Origin: Candidatus Accumulibacter phosphatis
GTDB taxonomy: Bacteria; Pseudomonadota; Gammaproteobacteria; Burkholderiales; Rhodocyclaceae
NCBI RefSeq assembly: GCF_012939955.1
Contig: NZ_SPMY01000049.1
Location: 1-32,050, forward strand
Length of the DNA: 32,050 nt
Direction of reading: 5' to 3'
Part shown: positions 24,756-32,050 of the stretch, piece after piece
Position numbering within the stretch: the stretch's first letter is position 1
How the letters are laid out: each line of letters opens with the position of its first letter
Notes under the pieces: generated by a model
What the model was told of the DNA's origin: nothing
Database searches by the model: none
The model's input: the letters and a program-made list of their open reading frames with translations, nothing else
Translations under genes and position numbers: made by a program

Positions 24756-24875
24756 CTCTCGGTTCTCCCAGGAATTCTTCATCAAACTTGGCCGTAAAGT
24801 GCGTATTCGTCGCCGCAAGCGCCCCGGCGGCGAGCGGGCCATGGTCGCGCGCAAGGATTTACAGCGACCGCGAAG

Positions 24876-24948
24876 ATTGTAGCGACGCTGCCAGGGTAAT
24901 CTGTGAACTACTGCTTCGATTGGCAGAATTATTCGTAAATTGCTTACG
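24876..24948 (-). promoter_or_regulatory. candidate promoter/operator of the SecA-like operon
   Basis: TACAAT on the minus strand (24876-24881) is a good -10 match about 120 bp before the DUF3467 start. No strong -35 is seen. Further upstream CGTAA-ATTGC-TTACG (24934-24948) is an inverted repeat in an AT-rich stretch and could bind an activator. No FNR-type box was found here. Confidence 0.35.
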
Positions 24949-25017
24949 ATCATGAATGCTATGGTTAAAAACAACACCCCCTTGGCAACCAGAAAACGCT
25001 TGGCGTCAAACACGGTT

Positions 25018-25142
25018 GCTTCTCCCCTCGCGGGAGCAGGGTTGGGGAAGAGGGGAAACGGTCACGACCTTCATGACCTGGGGTATCTCGACAAGTCATG
25101 AGCGCTAATGTGAAAGTCACGTACGCGAGTTCACATTAGCGG
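25018..25142. repeat. dispersed palindromic repeat, copy B
   Basis: It shares with copy A (17034-17165) the CTTCTCCCC-GCGGGAG hairpin, GGGGAAGAGGG, AAACGGTCA and a TCTCGA...GTCATGA end. Next comes CGCTAATGTGAA / TTCACATTAGCG (25103-25114 and 25130-25141), a perfect 12-bp inverted repeat. The TAATGTGAAAGTC block lies after the C-rich hairpin here but before it in copy A, which suggests a longer alternating unit. Confidence 0.75.
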
Positions 25143-25191
25143 GTGAATGGAATCAAGCGCTGATAACGCATACGCCTTGCTTGGCGCCGTT

Positions 25192-26073
25192 TCAGGATTT
25201 GCCTGCTCCGAAAATCTCCTCGAGGCTGGCCGCGTCAAGTACTTGATCAAGCCAAAGGTCGACCTGCTCAAGGGAAGCCGTAGAGATCATCGCCAGAACA
25301 GGCGACGGGACGGTACCAAAACGCTTCTGCAGCAGCTTCTGCAAGGCCAGCGCTTCACCCTCGGCTTTTCCTTCGGCTTTTCCTTCAGCCTTGTAGGCGT
25401 GCGCCCATTCTTCGAGTCGTTCGGCCAACATGACATTCAGCTCCTGTAGGTCATCCATCCGAGGCAACACGATACGATATTCGGCCTTGCGCATCAACGT
25501 CGCGCGGATCCAGAGGGCAAACCTCCGACGCAGGTCGGGCCGGTCGACCAGCCACTCGTCGAGGAGACCGAGCAAGACGCCGATGGTGGCCAGCGACGCC
25601 GGGTGTTCGATGCGAAAGACGGCCGCCACCAGGTTGTTGAGCGAGGCCAGTTCGCCGTCGGTGTAGGCGTTCTCGTCGATCAGCAGGTACTTCAGCCGGG
25701 GCTTGAACTGCTCGACCAGCCGCGGCACCGGCGGGATCAAGTCAAAGACGTCGCTTGACGCCGTCCAGCGCTGGCTGCCGTTGTAGAGGACGATCGGCAG
25801 GACGGGCGGCAGGCGGCCGTCGGCCAGCACCTCGCCACGCTTGATCAGGTCCTGATAGAGCAGCCCGACATAGACCATCATGCGCAGCGCCATGTAGCGG
25901 TCGACGCGGCTCTGGAATGTCAGCAGCAAATAGCACGCCGCGAAGAACTCGGCGAAAGTCAGCACTTCCGTCTGCGCCTTGGCCTGCCCGCGAAGGTTGG
26001 CACCGAGAGCTATTTCTGCCCTGAGCGACCTTGCCTGCTTGCGTGCATCGGCCAGCGCGAGGTCGATCGTGCG
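25192..26073 (-). pseudogene. integrase fragment fused to the C-terminal part of an Rpn-type nuclease
   Basis: From about 25932 down, the frame is clearly the Rpn/YhgA-like transposase-nuclease family: FQSRVDRYMALRMMVYVGLLYQ, then LPPVLPIVLYNG, and a DUF4351-like tail ALALQKLLQKRFG. The N-terminal PD-(D/E)XK catalytic part that normally precedes FQSRVDRYMALRMM is missing. In its place residues encoded at 25942-26073 (VGRTIDLALADARKQARSLR, then TFAEFF) resemble the arm-binding and SAM-like start of a tyrosine recombinase. The join looks like a deletion between two elements. A KAEGKAEGKAEG repeat lies before the DUF4351 part. The open frame extends to 26391 without recognisable protein. Probably not a functional nuclease. 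Confidence 0.6.
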
Positions 26074-26962
26074 GCCTACTTTCTGGTGGCAGGTCTTGCC
26101 ATTGATAAGGCCTGCGCACTGGTAAGATGTCGCCCTCGCTGAGGCAACTTGAGCGCCCTCAGCTCGCCCCCCCTTCCGATATCCGAAAAGCCAAGGTTTG
26201 TTGGCTAACGAATTGGAGGCCGCCATGACTATCGCTGCTGCAACACCACCAAGCGCCATCTTCAGCACTTTGCCGCTATTGGCGCTGCTGCTGGTCATCA
26301 TCGCCATGTTCCGCTGGAGTTGGACCTGGCGCGCCAGGGGCTTGCCATGGGGGCCAATGTCATTGTCGGGCTTCGCAAGAGCAACGCCCACTATGACCAG
26401 GCCGGATCACAATGGCGAGTGTCGCGCGTCACGTACCAGGGGACGGCTGTCGTCGTGGACCGGAAAATGCCGCGGGCTGAATCGGCGGCGTGAACGGGCC
26501 GCCGTGGATGCTGGTATCGACACGTCGCTCTACGGCACGGCCAGCTTGATTGATCGCCGGACCAAACCTCGGGAAGAAGCGAGTGCGTCCTCGGGCAAAT
26601 CACACGGTGACGCGAGCGGTGATCCGCTGGGGCACGGTCGACAATGGCCTTGCCATCGCTGAGCGCACACGGCGTTGCTCGGCGATGGCCCGTGTTGCCG
26701 GCCTCTCAAACCGGTGGTCAGCAACCCGGCGCGGACGCCCGAACCTGGCTTGATGACAAACGAAGAAAAGACCGTCAATATTCACGTGACGCTTGTCGCG
26801 AAATTTTGCTGGGGCGGGGGTACTAACTGAAGTGGACAAGTCTCGCAGCGGCAGCACCTCTCAGATTTTCGCCCATCGGGAGCGCCGGGGACAACTGGCT
26901 GACTGGTGGCACAAGACGGTCTGCGTAGAAAACAAGCCCGGGCGGCACGAGGGTAAAAGCGC
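26074..26962. other. remnant-rich interval without a clear gene
   Basis: No frame here is convincing. Two things stand out. A plus-strand ATG at 26225 with GGAGG five bases upstream opens a hydrophobic segment (PLLALLLVIIAM). An overlapping plus-strand frame open from 26209 to 26493 ends with a protein-like stretch (LARQGLAMGANVIVGLRKSN, then VSRVTYQGTAVVVDR) without its own start. They could be one frameshifted small membrane protein. A C7 run at 26167-26173 is another possible frame-slip point for the minus-strand frame. Confidence 0.35.
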
Positions 26963-27397
26963 ATGAGCAAAAAAGCACGCAAGTGGCCCATCCAGAGTAA
27001 AGCGCGCTACCTGTCTGCACAGGAGGCCAGCGTCACCGGTGAGGTTTCGTATATCCAGCGCCTCGCCTTGCAGCGCGATGCTCGTGTAGTAACCCTGGGT
27101 TCGCTGGTCTTCTTCTCGACTCATAGCGGCGACGCATGGCTGCTCGACACGGAAGATGGTTTGGCACTTAAGCTTGCTGAGGATGGCGATCCCTTGCCCA
27201 ATCGAATCATCGAGACGACGGAACGGTTCATGATCGAATGGAACATGAACTACCAGATCGAAGATAGCGCGTTCATATATCTTGACGCTACTGGCAGTCG
27301 GCGGGTGATCGTCGGCTATCCGATCGCGGAGATCCGTAAGGCAATTGAACGGGGGGCAGCGGTGACGAGGGGGACTTTTCGTCCCAACAGCGGTTAG
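26963..27397 (+). CDS. conserved-looking hypothetical protein, 144 aa
   Basis: This soluble 144-aa protein has no signal peptide or membrane segment. The sequence RVVTLGSLVFFSTHSGDAWL, then EDGDPLPNRIIETTERFMIE and a basic N-terminus (SKKARKWPIQSKARYLS) look like a small folded alpha/beta domain, not a random frame. GAGGG nine bases before the ATG supports the start. No family was recognised. It lies in the mobile region, 72 bp before another small plus-strand gene, possibly in the same transcript. Confidence 0.65.
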   Translation: MSKKARKWPIQSKARYLSAQEASVTGEVSYIQRLALQRDARVVTLGSLVFFSTHSGDAWLLDTEDGLALKLAEDGDPLPNRIIETTERFMIEWNMNYQIEDSAFIYLDATGSRRVIVGYPIAEIRKAIERGAAVTRGTFRPNSG

Positions 27398-27469
27398 TGG
27401 TCCACCGGTCACTTCCCTTTGGGCACGTGGCGGCAACGTTGAGCGCTCAAGGGTGAGGGGGAGTTCGGT

Positions 27470-27685
27470 ATGAGCATCGGCGTTCGGGTCATGTTTCTTG
27501 ACGGTGAGCGCATCATCCGCGTGCCCGTGCGTCGCTTCGATCGCCTCTTCGATCGAAACTTCAATGAAGCCATGCCTGAGTATGCAGGCCAACGTGTTCG
27601 TTGTGCGATGGTCTATGTGAGTACAAATGGAAACCCACGGAGAACGAAAAAGCGCGCACTGGTGGACCTGGCGCTTGAGCACTGA
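27470..27685 (+). CDS. hypothetical protein, 71 aa
   Basis: This small basic protein starts MSIGVRVMFLDGERIIRVPV and has a GERI/RVPVRRFDRL core and a KKRAL tail. GGGGGA lies seven bases before the ATG. No known family is recognised. A T8 run follows the gene (27693-27700), without a clear hairpin. Likely cargo of the mobile region. Confidence 0.55.
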   Translation: MSIGVRVMFLDGERIIRVPVRRFDRLFDRNFNEAMPEYAGQRVRCAMVYVSTNGNPRRTKKRALVDLALEH

Positions 27686-27819
27686 GTGTTGGCTTTTTTT
27701 TATTCGGGCCGGTGGGCGGGCCGAGGGAAAAGTGTCTCGCAGTGCGGGTGGCTTCATGAATGGAATCTCAAGGACCCGGTTCTCGAAGAGATGACGGCAA
27801 GGAAGGAAAAGAAAGAACA

Positions 27820-28273
27820 ATGCAGGCTGGACATCTGACATTCGCGTTGCTGCTGCTGGCAAGCATCGCTGCCCGCGCGGAAACCCTGGTTGGCACGGTA
27901 GTGGGCGTGGCCGACGGCGATACCGTCACTGTTCTCGACGCTGACCATCAGCAGCACAAGATCAGGGTCGGGGGGGGTGGATGCCCCAGAAAAGGCCCAG
28001 CCAAACGGGCAGCGGTCCAAGCAAAGCATGTCGGCGCTCGTGTTCGGCAAAGAGGTCAACGTCCAGTGGAACAAGCGCGACCGGTACCGCCGTATCGTGG
28101 GCAAGGTGATGGTCGCACCTTCCGACTGCCCTACCTGTCCAAAAACGCTGGACGCAGGCCTTGCGCAGATCACGATGGGGCTCGCCTGGTGGTACGAGAA
28201 ATACGCGATGGATCAGTCGGCCGAGGATGCGGGCGAGGAAGTTGCTGCCCGGCCGATGTCTGTACTGGAATAG
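27820..28273 (+). pseudogene. staphylococcal nuclease-like (SNase) protein, frameshifted and with altered C-terminus
   Basis: This exported nuclease of the thermonuclease family has a signal peptide (residues 1-20, ending AARA), then GDTVTV (calcium-binding Asp), KIRVGG-VDAPE (Arg and Glu of the active site) and DRYRRIVGKV (second Arg). The G-run at 27970-27977 has eight G. Seven restore the frame between VGG and VDAPE. After QSAEDAG the expected C-terminus, usually ending in a GLW-type motif, is replaced by EEVAARPMSVLE. That segment is encoded in part by a 27-bp sequence repeated in inverted orientation 133 bp downstream. GGAAGG precedes the ATG. Without frame correction it is inactive. Confidence 0.75.
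27970..27977. other. homopolymer frameshift site in the SNase-like gene
   Basis: Eight G. Seven restore a continuous SNase-like frame (RVGGVDAPE). Confidence 0.75.
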
Positions 28274-28414
28274 TGATTTGCGAAGACAACAAGCCTCCCA
28301 AAGGACGAAGACCGATGCCCGAAACCCCTGAACAGGCGACCGAACGCTACCTTCGCAGCGGCGAGCACGACGCCCACTTTCGGGCCTGGCCGGGCAGCAA
28401 CTTCCTCGCCCGCA
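28228..28414. repeat. 27-bp perfect inverted repeat, arms 28228-28254 and 28388-28414
   Basis: The left arm begins TGCGGGCGAGG and ends TGCCCGGCC. The right arm is its exact reverse complement, separated by 133 bp. The left arm lies in the 3' end of the SNase-like gene, the right arm in the 5' part of the 285-aa gene. Identity stops abruptly at both edges. The pattern suggests template switching or a foldback event that copied the right arm into the SNase gene. Confidence 0.8.
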
Positions 28415-29172
28415 GCCACTGCGGAGACGCCGCGCTGCGCTCGGCGCTGATCTCCGCGGTCCACAGCCGAACCCTGCACGTCGCATTCCCCGAAACAGTC
28501 GCCAACATCGACGACGTCGCCTTCACGCGCGGAAAAGTGGCACCGATGGTGCGTGGCCTGTTCCCGGCTTGCGAGCAGGCGTTGGTCCTCAGTCTGCTCG
28601 AACGCTCGGTCATTCTTCTCACCCCGGCCACCATCGAGGCGCTGCTGCAAAACACACAATGTCTGGCTACCGCCTGGAATCTGGCGAACCTCTATCTGGC
28701 GGGACTGGGCGCGGACCTGCTTGCCGAGAGCGCTCCCGGCCTGCTGGGCCTGAGCGAGGAGACAAGCTGCTATCTGTCGGCAGCCTCTTTCGACGCGGCC
28801 GGTCGCTTCGAAGACTTCGTTGTGCACGAGGCGGCGCACATCTTCCACAACTGCAAGCGCGAGACGATCGGGCTACCGGAAACCCGAACACGTGAGTGGC
28901 TGCTGGAGATCGATTACGGCAAGCGCGAGACTTTCGCCTACGCCTGCGAAGCCTACAGCCGCCTGCACTCGCTTGGCGACAGCCCGCGGGGTAGGCAAGA
29001 GCTGCTCGCAGAACACGAGCGGGGATCGATGCCTCCCGATGAACGCGTCGATGCGTTGGAGTACGTGGACATTCTGCGCGAGGCCGTTGCCGCCCGCAAC
29101 GGCTGGAAACGGATCCTCCAGCGCTGTTCGCCTCCGCGCGTGGCGCGACGCGCCCGGATGAAAGCAGCGTGA
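28315..29172 (+). CDS. zincin-like hypothetical protein
   Basis: This soluble 285-aa protein has HEAAHIFHNC (about residues 171-180), a gluzincin/metalloprotease-type HExxH. A downstream glutamate-rich helix KRETFAYACEAYSR could supply the third zinc ligand. The N-terminal half (FRAWPGSNFLARSHCGDAAL, then ALVLSLLERSVILLTPATIE) is not recognised. There is no signal peptide, so it acts in the cytoplasm or is exported another way. AAGGA precedes ATG 28315. The open frame upstream belongs to other genes. It lies 55 bp before the 228-aa gene, perhaps as a pair. A protease or toxin-like cargo role is only a guess. Confidence 0.7.
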   Translation: MPETPEQATERYLRSGEHDAHFRAWPGSNFLARSHCGDAALRSALISAVHSRTLHVAFPETVANIDDVAFTRGKVAPMVRGLFPACEQALVLSLLERSVILLTPATIEALLQNTQCLATAWNLANLYLAGLGADLLAESAPGLLGLSEETSCYLSAASFDAAGRFEDFVVHEAAHIFHNCKRETIGLPETRTREWLLEIDYGKRETFAYACEAYSRLHSLGDSPRGRQELLAEHERGSMPPDERVDALEYVDILREAVAARNGWKRILQRCSPPRVARRARMKAA

Positions 29173-29227
29173 TGCGATCGTTCATGGAAGGACAGCGCCC
29201 TCCTCTGCTTCAGGTGTAGGCCCCAGG

Positions 29228-29914
29228 ATGACCAGCCGCATCACCGATCCGGAGAGCCTGCGAAAGGAGCTGCGAGCAATGGATCGCGGCGATCTGCTGA
29301 TCATCGCCGAACGGGCAATAGAACTCGTGCCGAGGGTGACATTGCAGGCTCTCGTGGGCGACTACGTGCACGTAGAAGACGGCGCGTCAGAAGCAAGGGC
29401 GACACCAAACGCCTTGCTCGACGAAGTGCAGAAGTTCCACGTCGATAGTCTCGCTGGTCGCTACTTCGAAGACTTCGAGGTGAATTCCAGGAACTGCACG
29501 GAACAGTCGCGGGGCACGGATGCCTTCATCGCCGAGTTCAAGCGTCTCCTGCGCGAATGCATCAGTGCCGCGGACAGCGGACAATACGCAGTCGCCGGCC
29601 AGGCGTTCGAGCTTCTTTTCGGGCTGCTTCGGCATATCGACGAGGGACACGACGACGTGATCTTCTTCGCCGACGAGGGCGGCTCCTGGCAGCTTGGCGT
29701 CGACTGGTGCGGCGTTTTCGCTGCCTACTTCCGGTGCCTGGCCGAGACCGCTACGGCAGAAGATTTCGCGAGCACCGTCGATCAGGCCATTGATGACTTC
29801 GCCGAACATGACCGACCACAGTACCTGCGCAGCGCACACGCGGTGGCGAGTAGCGCACAGCGAGCGGCGCTCGAAGCGTTGGAACGGCGGGCCGCAGACC
29901 CCGCCCGTCGCTGA
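29228..29914 (+). CDS. hypothetical protein, 228 aa, partner of the zincin-like gene
   Basis: This acidic, mostly helical soluble protein has no signal or membrane segment. Blocks such as FIAEFKRLLRECISAADSGQ, YAVAGQAFELLFGLLRHIDE and DDVIFFADEGGSWQLGVDW look like a genuine helical-repeat fold. No family is recognised. It follows the zincin-like gene by 55 bp on the same strand. Downstream lies a decayed copy of the traG-like 3' end on the opposite strand. Confidence 0.65.
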   Translation: MTSRITDPESLRKELRAMDRGDLLIIAERAIELVPRVTLQALVGDYVHVEDGASEARATPNALLDEVQKFHVDSLAGRYFEDFEVNSRNCTEQSRGTDAFIAEFKRLLRECISAADSGQYAVAGQAFELLFGLLRHIDEGHDDVIFFADEGGSWQLGVDWCGVFAAYFRCLAETATAEDFASTVDQAIDDFAEHDRPQYLRSAHAVASSAQRAALEALERRAADPARR

Positions 29915-29965
29915 GCACGGCTGTTGGGCAAGACGCTCATTGCCCAGATGGCTACGGCACTCGGC

Positions 29966-30080
29966 TCAAGGCTTCTTCTTCCCGGCCAGCGTAACCTGAA
30001 CATACTCAGCGGGATCATCCCCGCTCAGCCCCGCGACCACCCATCCCGCCGCTTTCCCGAACTCATCGGTAAGCGCCGCC
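29966..30080 (-). pseudogene. orphan duplicate of the traG-like 3' end
   Basis: Read on the minus strand it encodes GAALTDEFGKAAGWVVAGLS, then GDDPAEYVQVTLAGKKKP and a stop. This closely matches the C-terminus at 30906-31020 (GKAAGRVVEGLSGDDP, then TLAGKKKP). The two DNA copies align without gaps at an offset of exactly 940 bp over about 115 bp, with roughly 100 identical bases. Upstream of this copy the frame is broken. It marks an old duplication or recombination junction. Confidence 0.75.
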
Positions 30081-30200
30081 CCATCAGTGTTGTCTCACGC
30101 CACATGCGCGCTCGTCGCGAATTACCGCATGGGGGTTGCGTGGGCTGATCGCAGGGCCTGTTCTTGTGCCGACACCACTTGCTCGCCCGGCAGGACGCGC

Positions 30201-30590
30201 TCAAGTGTCGCGCGGCGCGCTGTGCTCGCGTAACCAGCGCGCGAACGTCGCTTCGTCGATCTGGCCGGCCGCGACGACGAGCACAGTCAGCGTGGCATCG
30301 GCCTGGCTCGCCACCAGGCGCTGGCCGTTGAGCGCCAGAAACAGGCCAACCGCCAGAAAAGCGACGCGCTTGTTGCCGTCGACAAAAGGGTGGTTACGCG
30401 CCAGACCAAAGCCGTAAGCGGCAGCCAGGTCGGCCACATCCGGCTGGCCATAGAGCGCAAGATTCAGTGGCCGCGCGAGCGCGGATTCGAGCAGACCCTC
30501 GTCACGCAGCCCGCTCGCGCCGCCATGCTCGGCCAGGCTCTCGTCGTGCAACAATTCGAGCGCGCGCCGGTCGAGCCAGCACCAGCTCAC
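30201..30590 (-). CDS. Doc-type toxin
   Basis: This 129-aa Fic/Doc-fold toxin has the Doc motif HPFVDGNKR at residues 67-75. Doc kinases phosphorylate EF-Tu and stop translation. The opening MSWCWLDRRALELLHDESLA and GLRDEGLLESALARP are typical of chromosomal and plasmid Doc proteins. The start is GTG 30590, overlapping the antitoxin stop as GTGA, so translation is coupled and antitoxin is made first. It sits between the two traG-like 3'-end copies. Confidence 0.9.
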   Translation of the reverse strand: MSWCWLDRRALELLHDESLAEHGGASGLRDEGLLESALARPLNLALYGQPDVADLAAAYGFGLARNHPFVDGNKRVAFLAVGLFLALNGQRLVASQADATLTVLVVAAGQIDEATFARWLREHSAPRDT

Positions 30591-30811
30591 TTGGCGAGCT
30601 GGTGGAAGGTGTCGCGGTACTCGTGCATGAACTCGCGCCCGATCTCGAGTTGCTGGTCCAGATCAGGGTCGTAGGGCGTCAGCATCACGCCATTCGCCGC
30701 CTCGGTCACGAATACCGTATCGCCCTTCTGCAGCTTGAGTCGCGCCAGCACTTCCCTGGGCAGGATGAGGCCAAGCGAGTTGCCGATCTGGGTAAGCTTG
30801 AGGGTGGTCAT
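30587..30811 (-). CDS. AbrB/MazE-type antitoxin
   Basis: This 74-aa DNA-binding antitoxin has a swapped-hairpin AbrB N-terminus: LKLTQIGNSLGLILPREVLA, then LKLQKGDTVFV. The C-terminal arm (DLDQQLEIGREFMHEYRDTF) should wrap the Doc toxin. Doc is classically paired with Phd; AbrB-Doc pairs are a known variant. GGAG lies six bases before ATG 30811. The in-frame extension upstream to 30958 is not protein-like. It probably autorepresses through the palindrome just upstream. Confidence 0.88.
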   Translation of the reverse strand: MTTLKLTQIGNSLGLILPREVLARLKLQKGDTVFVTEAANGVMLTPYDPDLDQQLEIGREFMHEYRDTFHQLAK

Positions 30812-30834
30812 GGAAGGCTCCACACGGTCGATGT

Positions 30835-30850
30835 TATAACTGTCGTTATA
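30835..30850 (-). promoter_or_regulatory. operator/promoter of the AbrB-Doc module
   Basis: TATAAC-TGTC-GTTATA is a perfect inverted repeat 24 bp before the antitoxin start. Read on the minus strand each arm also looks like a -10 hexamer (TATAAC). An AbrB-type antitoxin bound here would block the promoter, giving the usual autoregulation. Confidence 0.65.
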
Positions 30851-30905
30851 CCAACACAGAGGGTGCAGGGCAAGTGGCGCGCAACTCGGGATCAAGACTT
30901 CTGCA

Positions 30906-32050
30906 TCAAGGCTTCTTCTTCCCGGCCAGGGTGTCCCGAACATGCTGACCGGGATCATCCCCGCTCAGCCCCTCGACCACCCGCCCCGCCGCTTTCCCGA
31001 CCTCACCGACAACCGCCGCGCCCTTGCCGAGCGGCGACACCGCTTCCAGCGTGTCGAAATCAGTCGGCGTCGCGGTCTCCTGGTGCGCCTGCGCCGCTGC
31101 CTCCTTGCGGTCCCGTATCGCATACGCGTTTGTCGAAAATTCACACATCGCGGTATGCGCGGTCTGATCACTCGGGCGCCCCTGTGCCGAAACCCCGGCA
31201 CCTGCCGCCCTGCCCGTCACCTGACCAAGATACCCGTCGCCCGCCTGCCCGACCGCAGCGACACCGGGAACGCTGCTTCGATCCGCCTCGTGCCGCGCGC
31301 CGACTGCATCTGCCCCCTGCACCTGACCGGCCATCTCGCCAAGCATCCGGTCGTAGTTCTGCGCGGCGTATTCGGCGATGTAGGGCGCAGCTTGTTCGGG
31401 TCGCCCATGATCCCCTGGAAGGTCTCGTAATTGAAATCCAGTTTGGGCAGCAGAAAATCCTTGATGAAGTGATCCTGGAGCTGCAGGTTCGAGCCCAGCT
31501 GACCGCTGTGCGACAGCTCCCACATCTGCCGATGCCCTTCCGTTTCCTGCAATGAGGCGCTGAAGGCTTCGCGTGATTGGCGCGCGTGGTCCAGCGACGC
31601 GCGCATCCCCTCGCTGCCGGCTGCCCTGCCCTCGTCGAAGCTGCGATAGTTGCGCTCCCAGCCGTTGTCGAGCACGGTGCCCACCTTTTTGCCAAAACTC
31701 GATTCGCTGGCGAACTGGGCCATCTCCTCCAGCGATCGCGAAGCGTCGGCAGAGTTGCGCAGCTTGGCGGAGAACTCCACCCCACCGCGAAGCCCGGCGA
31801 TCTCGAGGAGCTGCGGCGTATTCATGCCCATCGAGGCGCCGATCATCATTTCCATCGCCACCTTTTCGCTGACGCCGAGCTTTTTTGGCCCACTGATCGA
31901 CCTGGCGCAGGCTGTCGTTCGCCTCGTGGTGGCGACTCGACCCCATGCCGTGGCGGTAGCCTGTGCCGTCGCTGCTGCCTGGTCAAGTTCTCCGGGGTCG
32001 GCTTGATGATGGCCAGCGCCCTCTTCCGCTCGGCGCTTCCCGCAGCGCTT
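30906..32050 (-). pseudogene. 3' part of a conjugative TraG-like gene, frameshifted, runs off the window
   Basis: The minus strand encodes fragments that together resemble the C-terminal half of an F-type TraG mating-pair protein. They are GMGSSRHHEANDSLRQVDQW, then LGVSEKVAMEMMIGASMGMN, then QDHFIKDFLLPKLDFNYETF and YIAEYAAQNYDRMLGEMAGQ, ending TLAGKKKP. The frame breaks at a plus-strand T6 (31881-31886), where five T restore WAKKLGVSEK. It breaks again near 31398-31400, where one more base in the GGG run gives GDPEQAAPYIAEY. A further break is likely between 31930 and 31995. The family call rests on overall pattern and context, not on a single motif. It suggests a conjugative element or plasmid beyond 32 kb. 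Confidence 0.5.

Noticed and set aside
24860-24890. Sigma-54 promoter upstream of the DUF3467 gene (TGGCAG...GC)
   Set aside because: The GG and GC elements are too close together for a -24/-12 promoter.
27686-27705. Intrinsic terminator after the 71-aa gene
   Set aside because: There is a T8 run, but no stable stem precedes it.
28213-28848. 211-codon minus-strand frame opposite the zincin-like gene
   Set aside because: No signal or motif, and it overlaps a better-supported gene. It is kept open by codon bias.
27760-29172. 470-aa plus-strand protein joining SNase and zincin-like parts
   Set aside because: The join exists only because the G8 run shifts the SNase frame. The zincin-like gene has its own ATG and ribosome site at 28315.
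1-32050. CRISPR array or tRNA/rRNA genes
   Set aside because: No regularly spaced direct repeats were seen, and no tRNA cloverleaf or rRNA signature was recognised by eye on either strand.

Overview
The window is high-GC proteobacterial DNA, most likely from a Rhodocyclales-type betaproteobacterium (Dechloromonas, Azonexus or Candidatus Accumulibacter-like). This is an inference from the clade II nitrous oxide reductase cluster with its nosB and c-type cytochromes, from the FNR-type boxes, and from the company the genes keep. No rRNA or tRNA gene was found, so taxonomy cannot be settled here.

Region 1 (about 0.1-12.8 kb) is a nitrous oxide respiration locus. On the minus strand, in transcription order, lie nosZ, a mono-haem cytochrome c, a di-haem cytochrome c, nosB, nosD, nosG, nosH, nosF, nosL, nosY and a TlpA-like thioredoxin. 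NosZ is the catalyst. NosGH and the cytochromes are candidate electron carriers. NosDFYL and the plus-strand operon (155-aa membrane protein, SCO1, PCuAC) handle copper-site assembly. An FNR-type box between nosZ and the SCO operon has a CACAAT -10 at exactly the same distance on each side. A perfect FNR box precedes the di-haem cytochrome. nosZ and nosD each carry one extra base in a homopolymer.

Region 2 (about 12.9-17.3 kb) is a patchwork. It holds a 56-aa ORF behind phased T-tracts, a collapsed Mrr-like/zinc-ribbon membrane protein, a secreted hypothetical protein, a tyrosine-recombinase stub ending inside a REP-like palindrome, the galactonate pathway pair dgoK-dgoA, and a dispersed palindromic repeat.

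Region 3 (about 17.3-24.9 kb, minus strand) is the most interesting part. It is a tight five-gene operon: DUF3467 protein, GAF-HlyD fusion, PqqD-like/M50 protease/HlyD fusion, truncated SecA-like ATPase, and a periplasmic adaptor. It has three HlyD-type adaptors and a SecA-like motor, but no ABC or RND transporter in the window. It looks like a dedicated, poorly described export or peptide-processing machine.

Region 4 (about 25-32 kb) is mobile-element debris and cargo. It contains an integrase-Rpn nuclease chimera, small hypotheticals, a frameshifted and C-terminally altered staphylococcal-type nuclease with a 27-bp inverted repeat, a zincin-like protein and its partner, an AbrB-Doc toxin-antitoxin module lying between two copies of the 3' end of a traG-like gene, and the frameshifted traG-like gene running off the window. 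Several frame breaks fall in homopolymers, so uncorrected sequencing error must be weighed against real decay.
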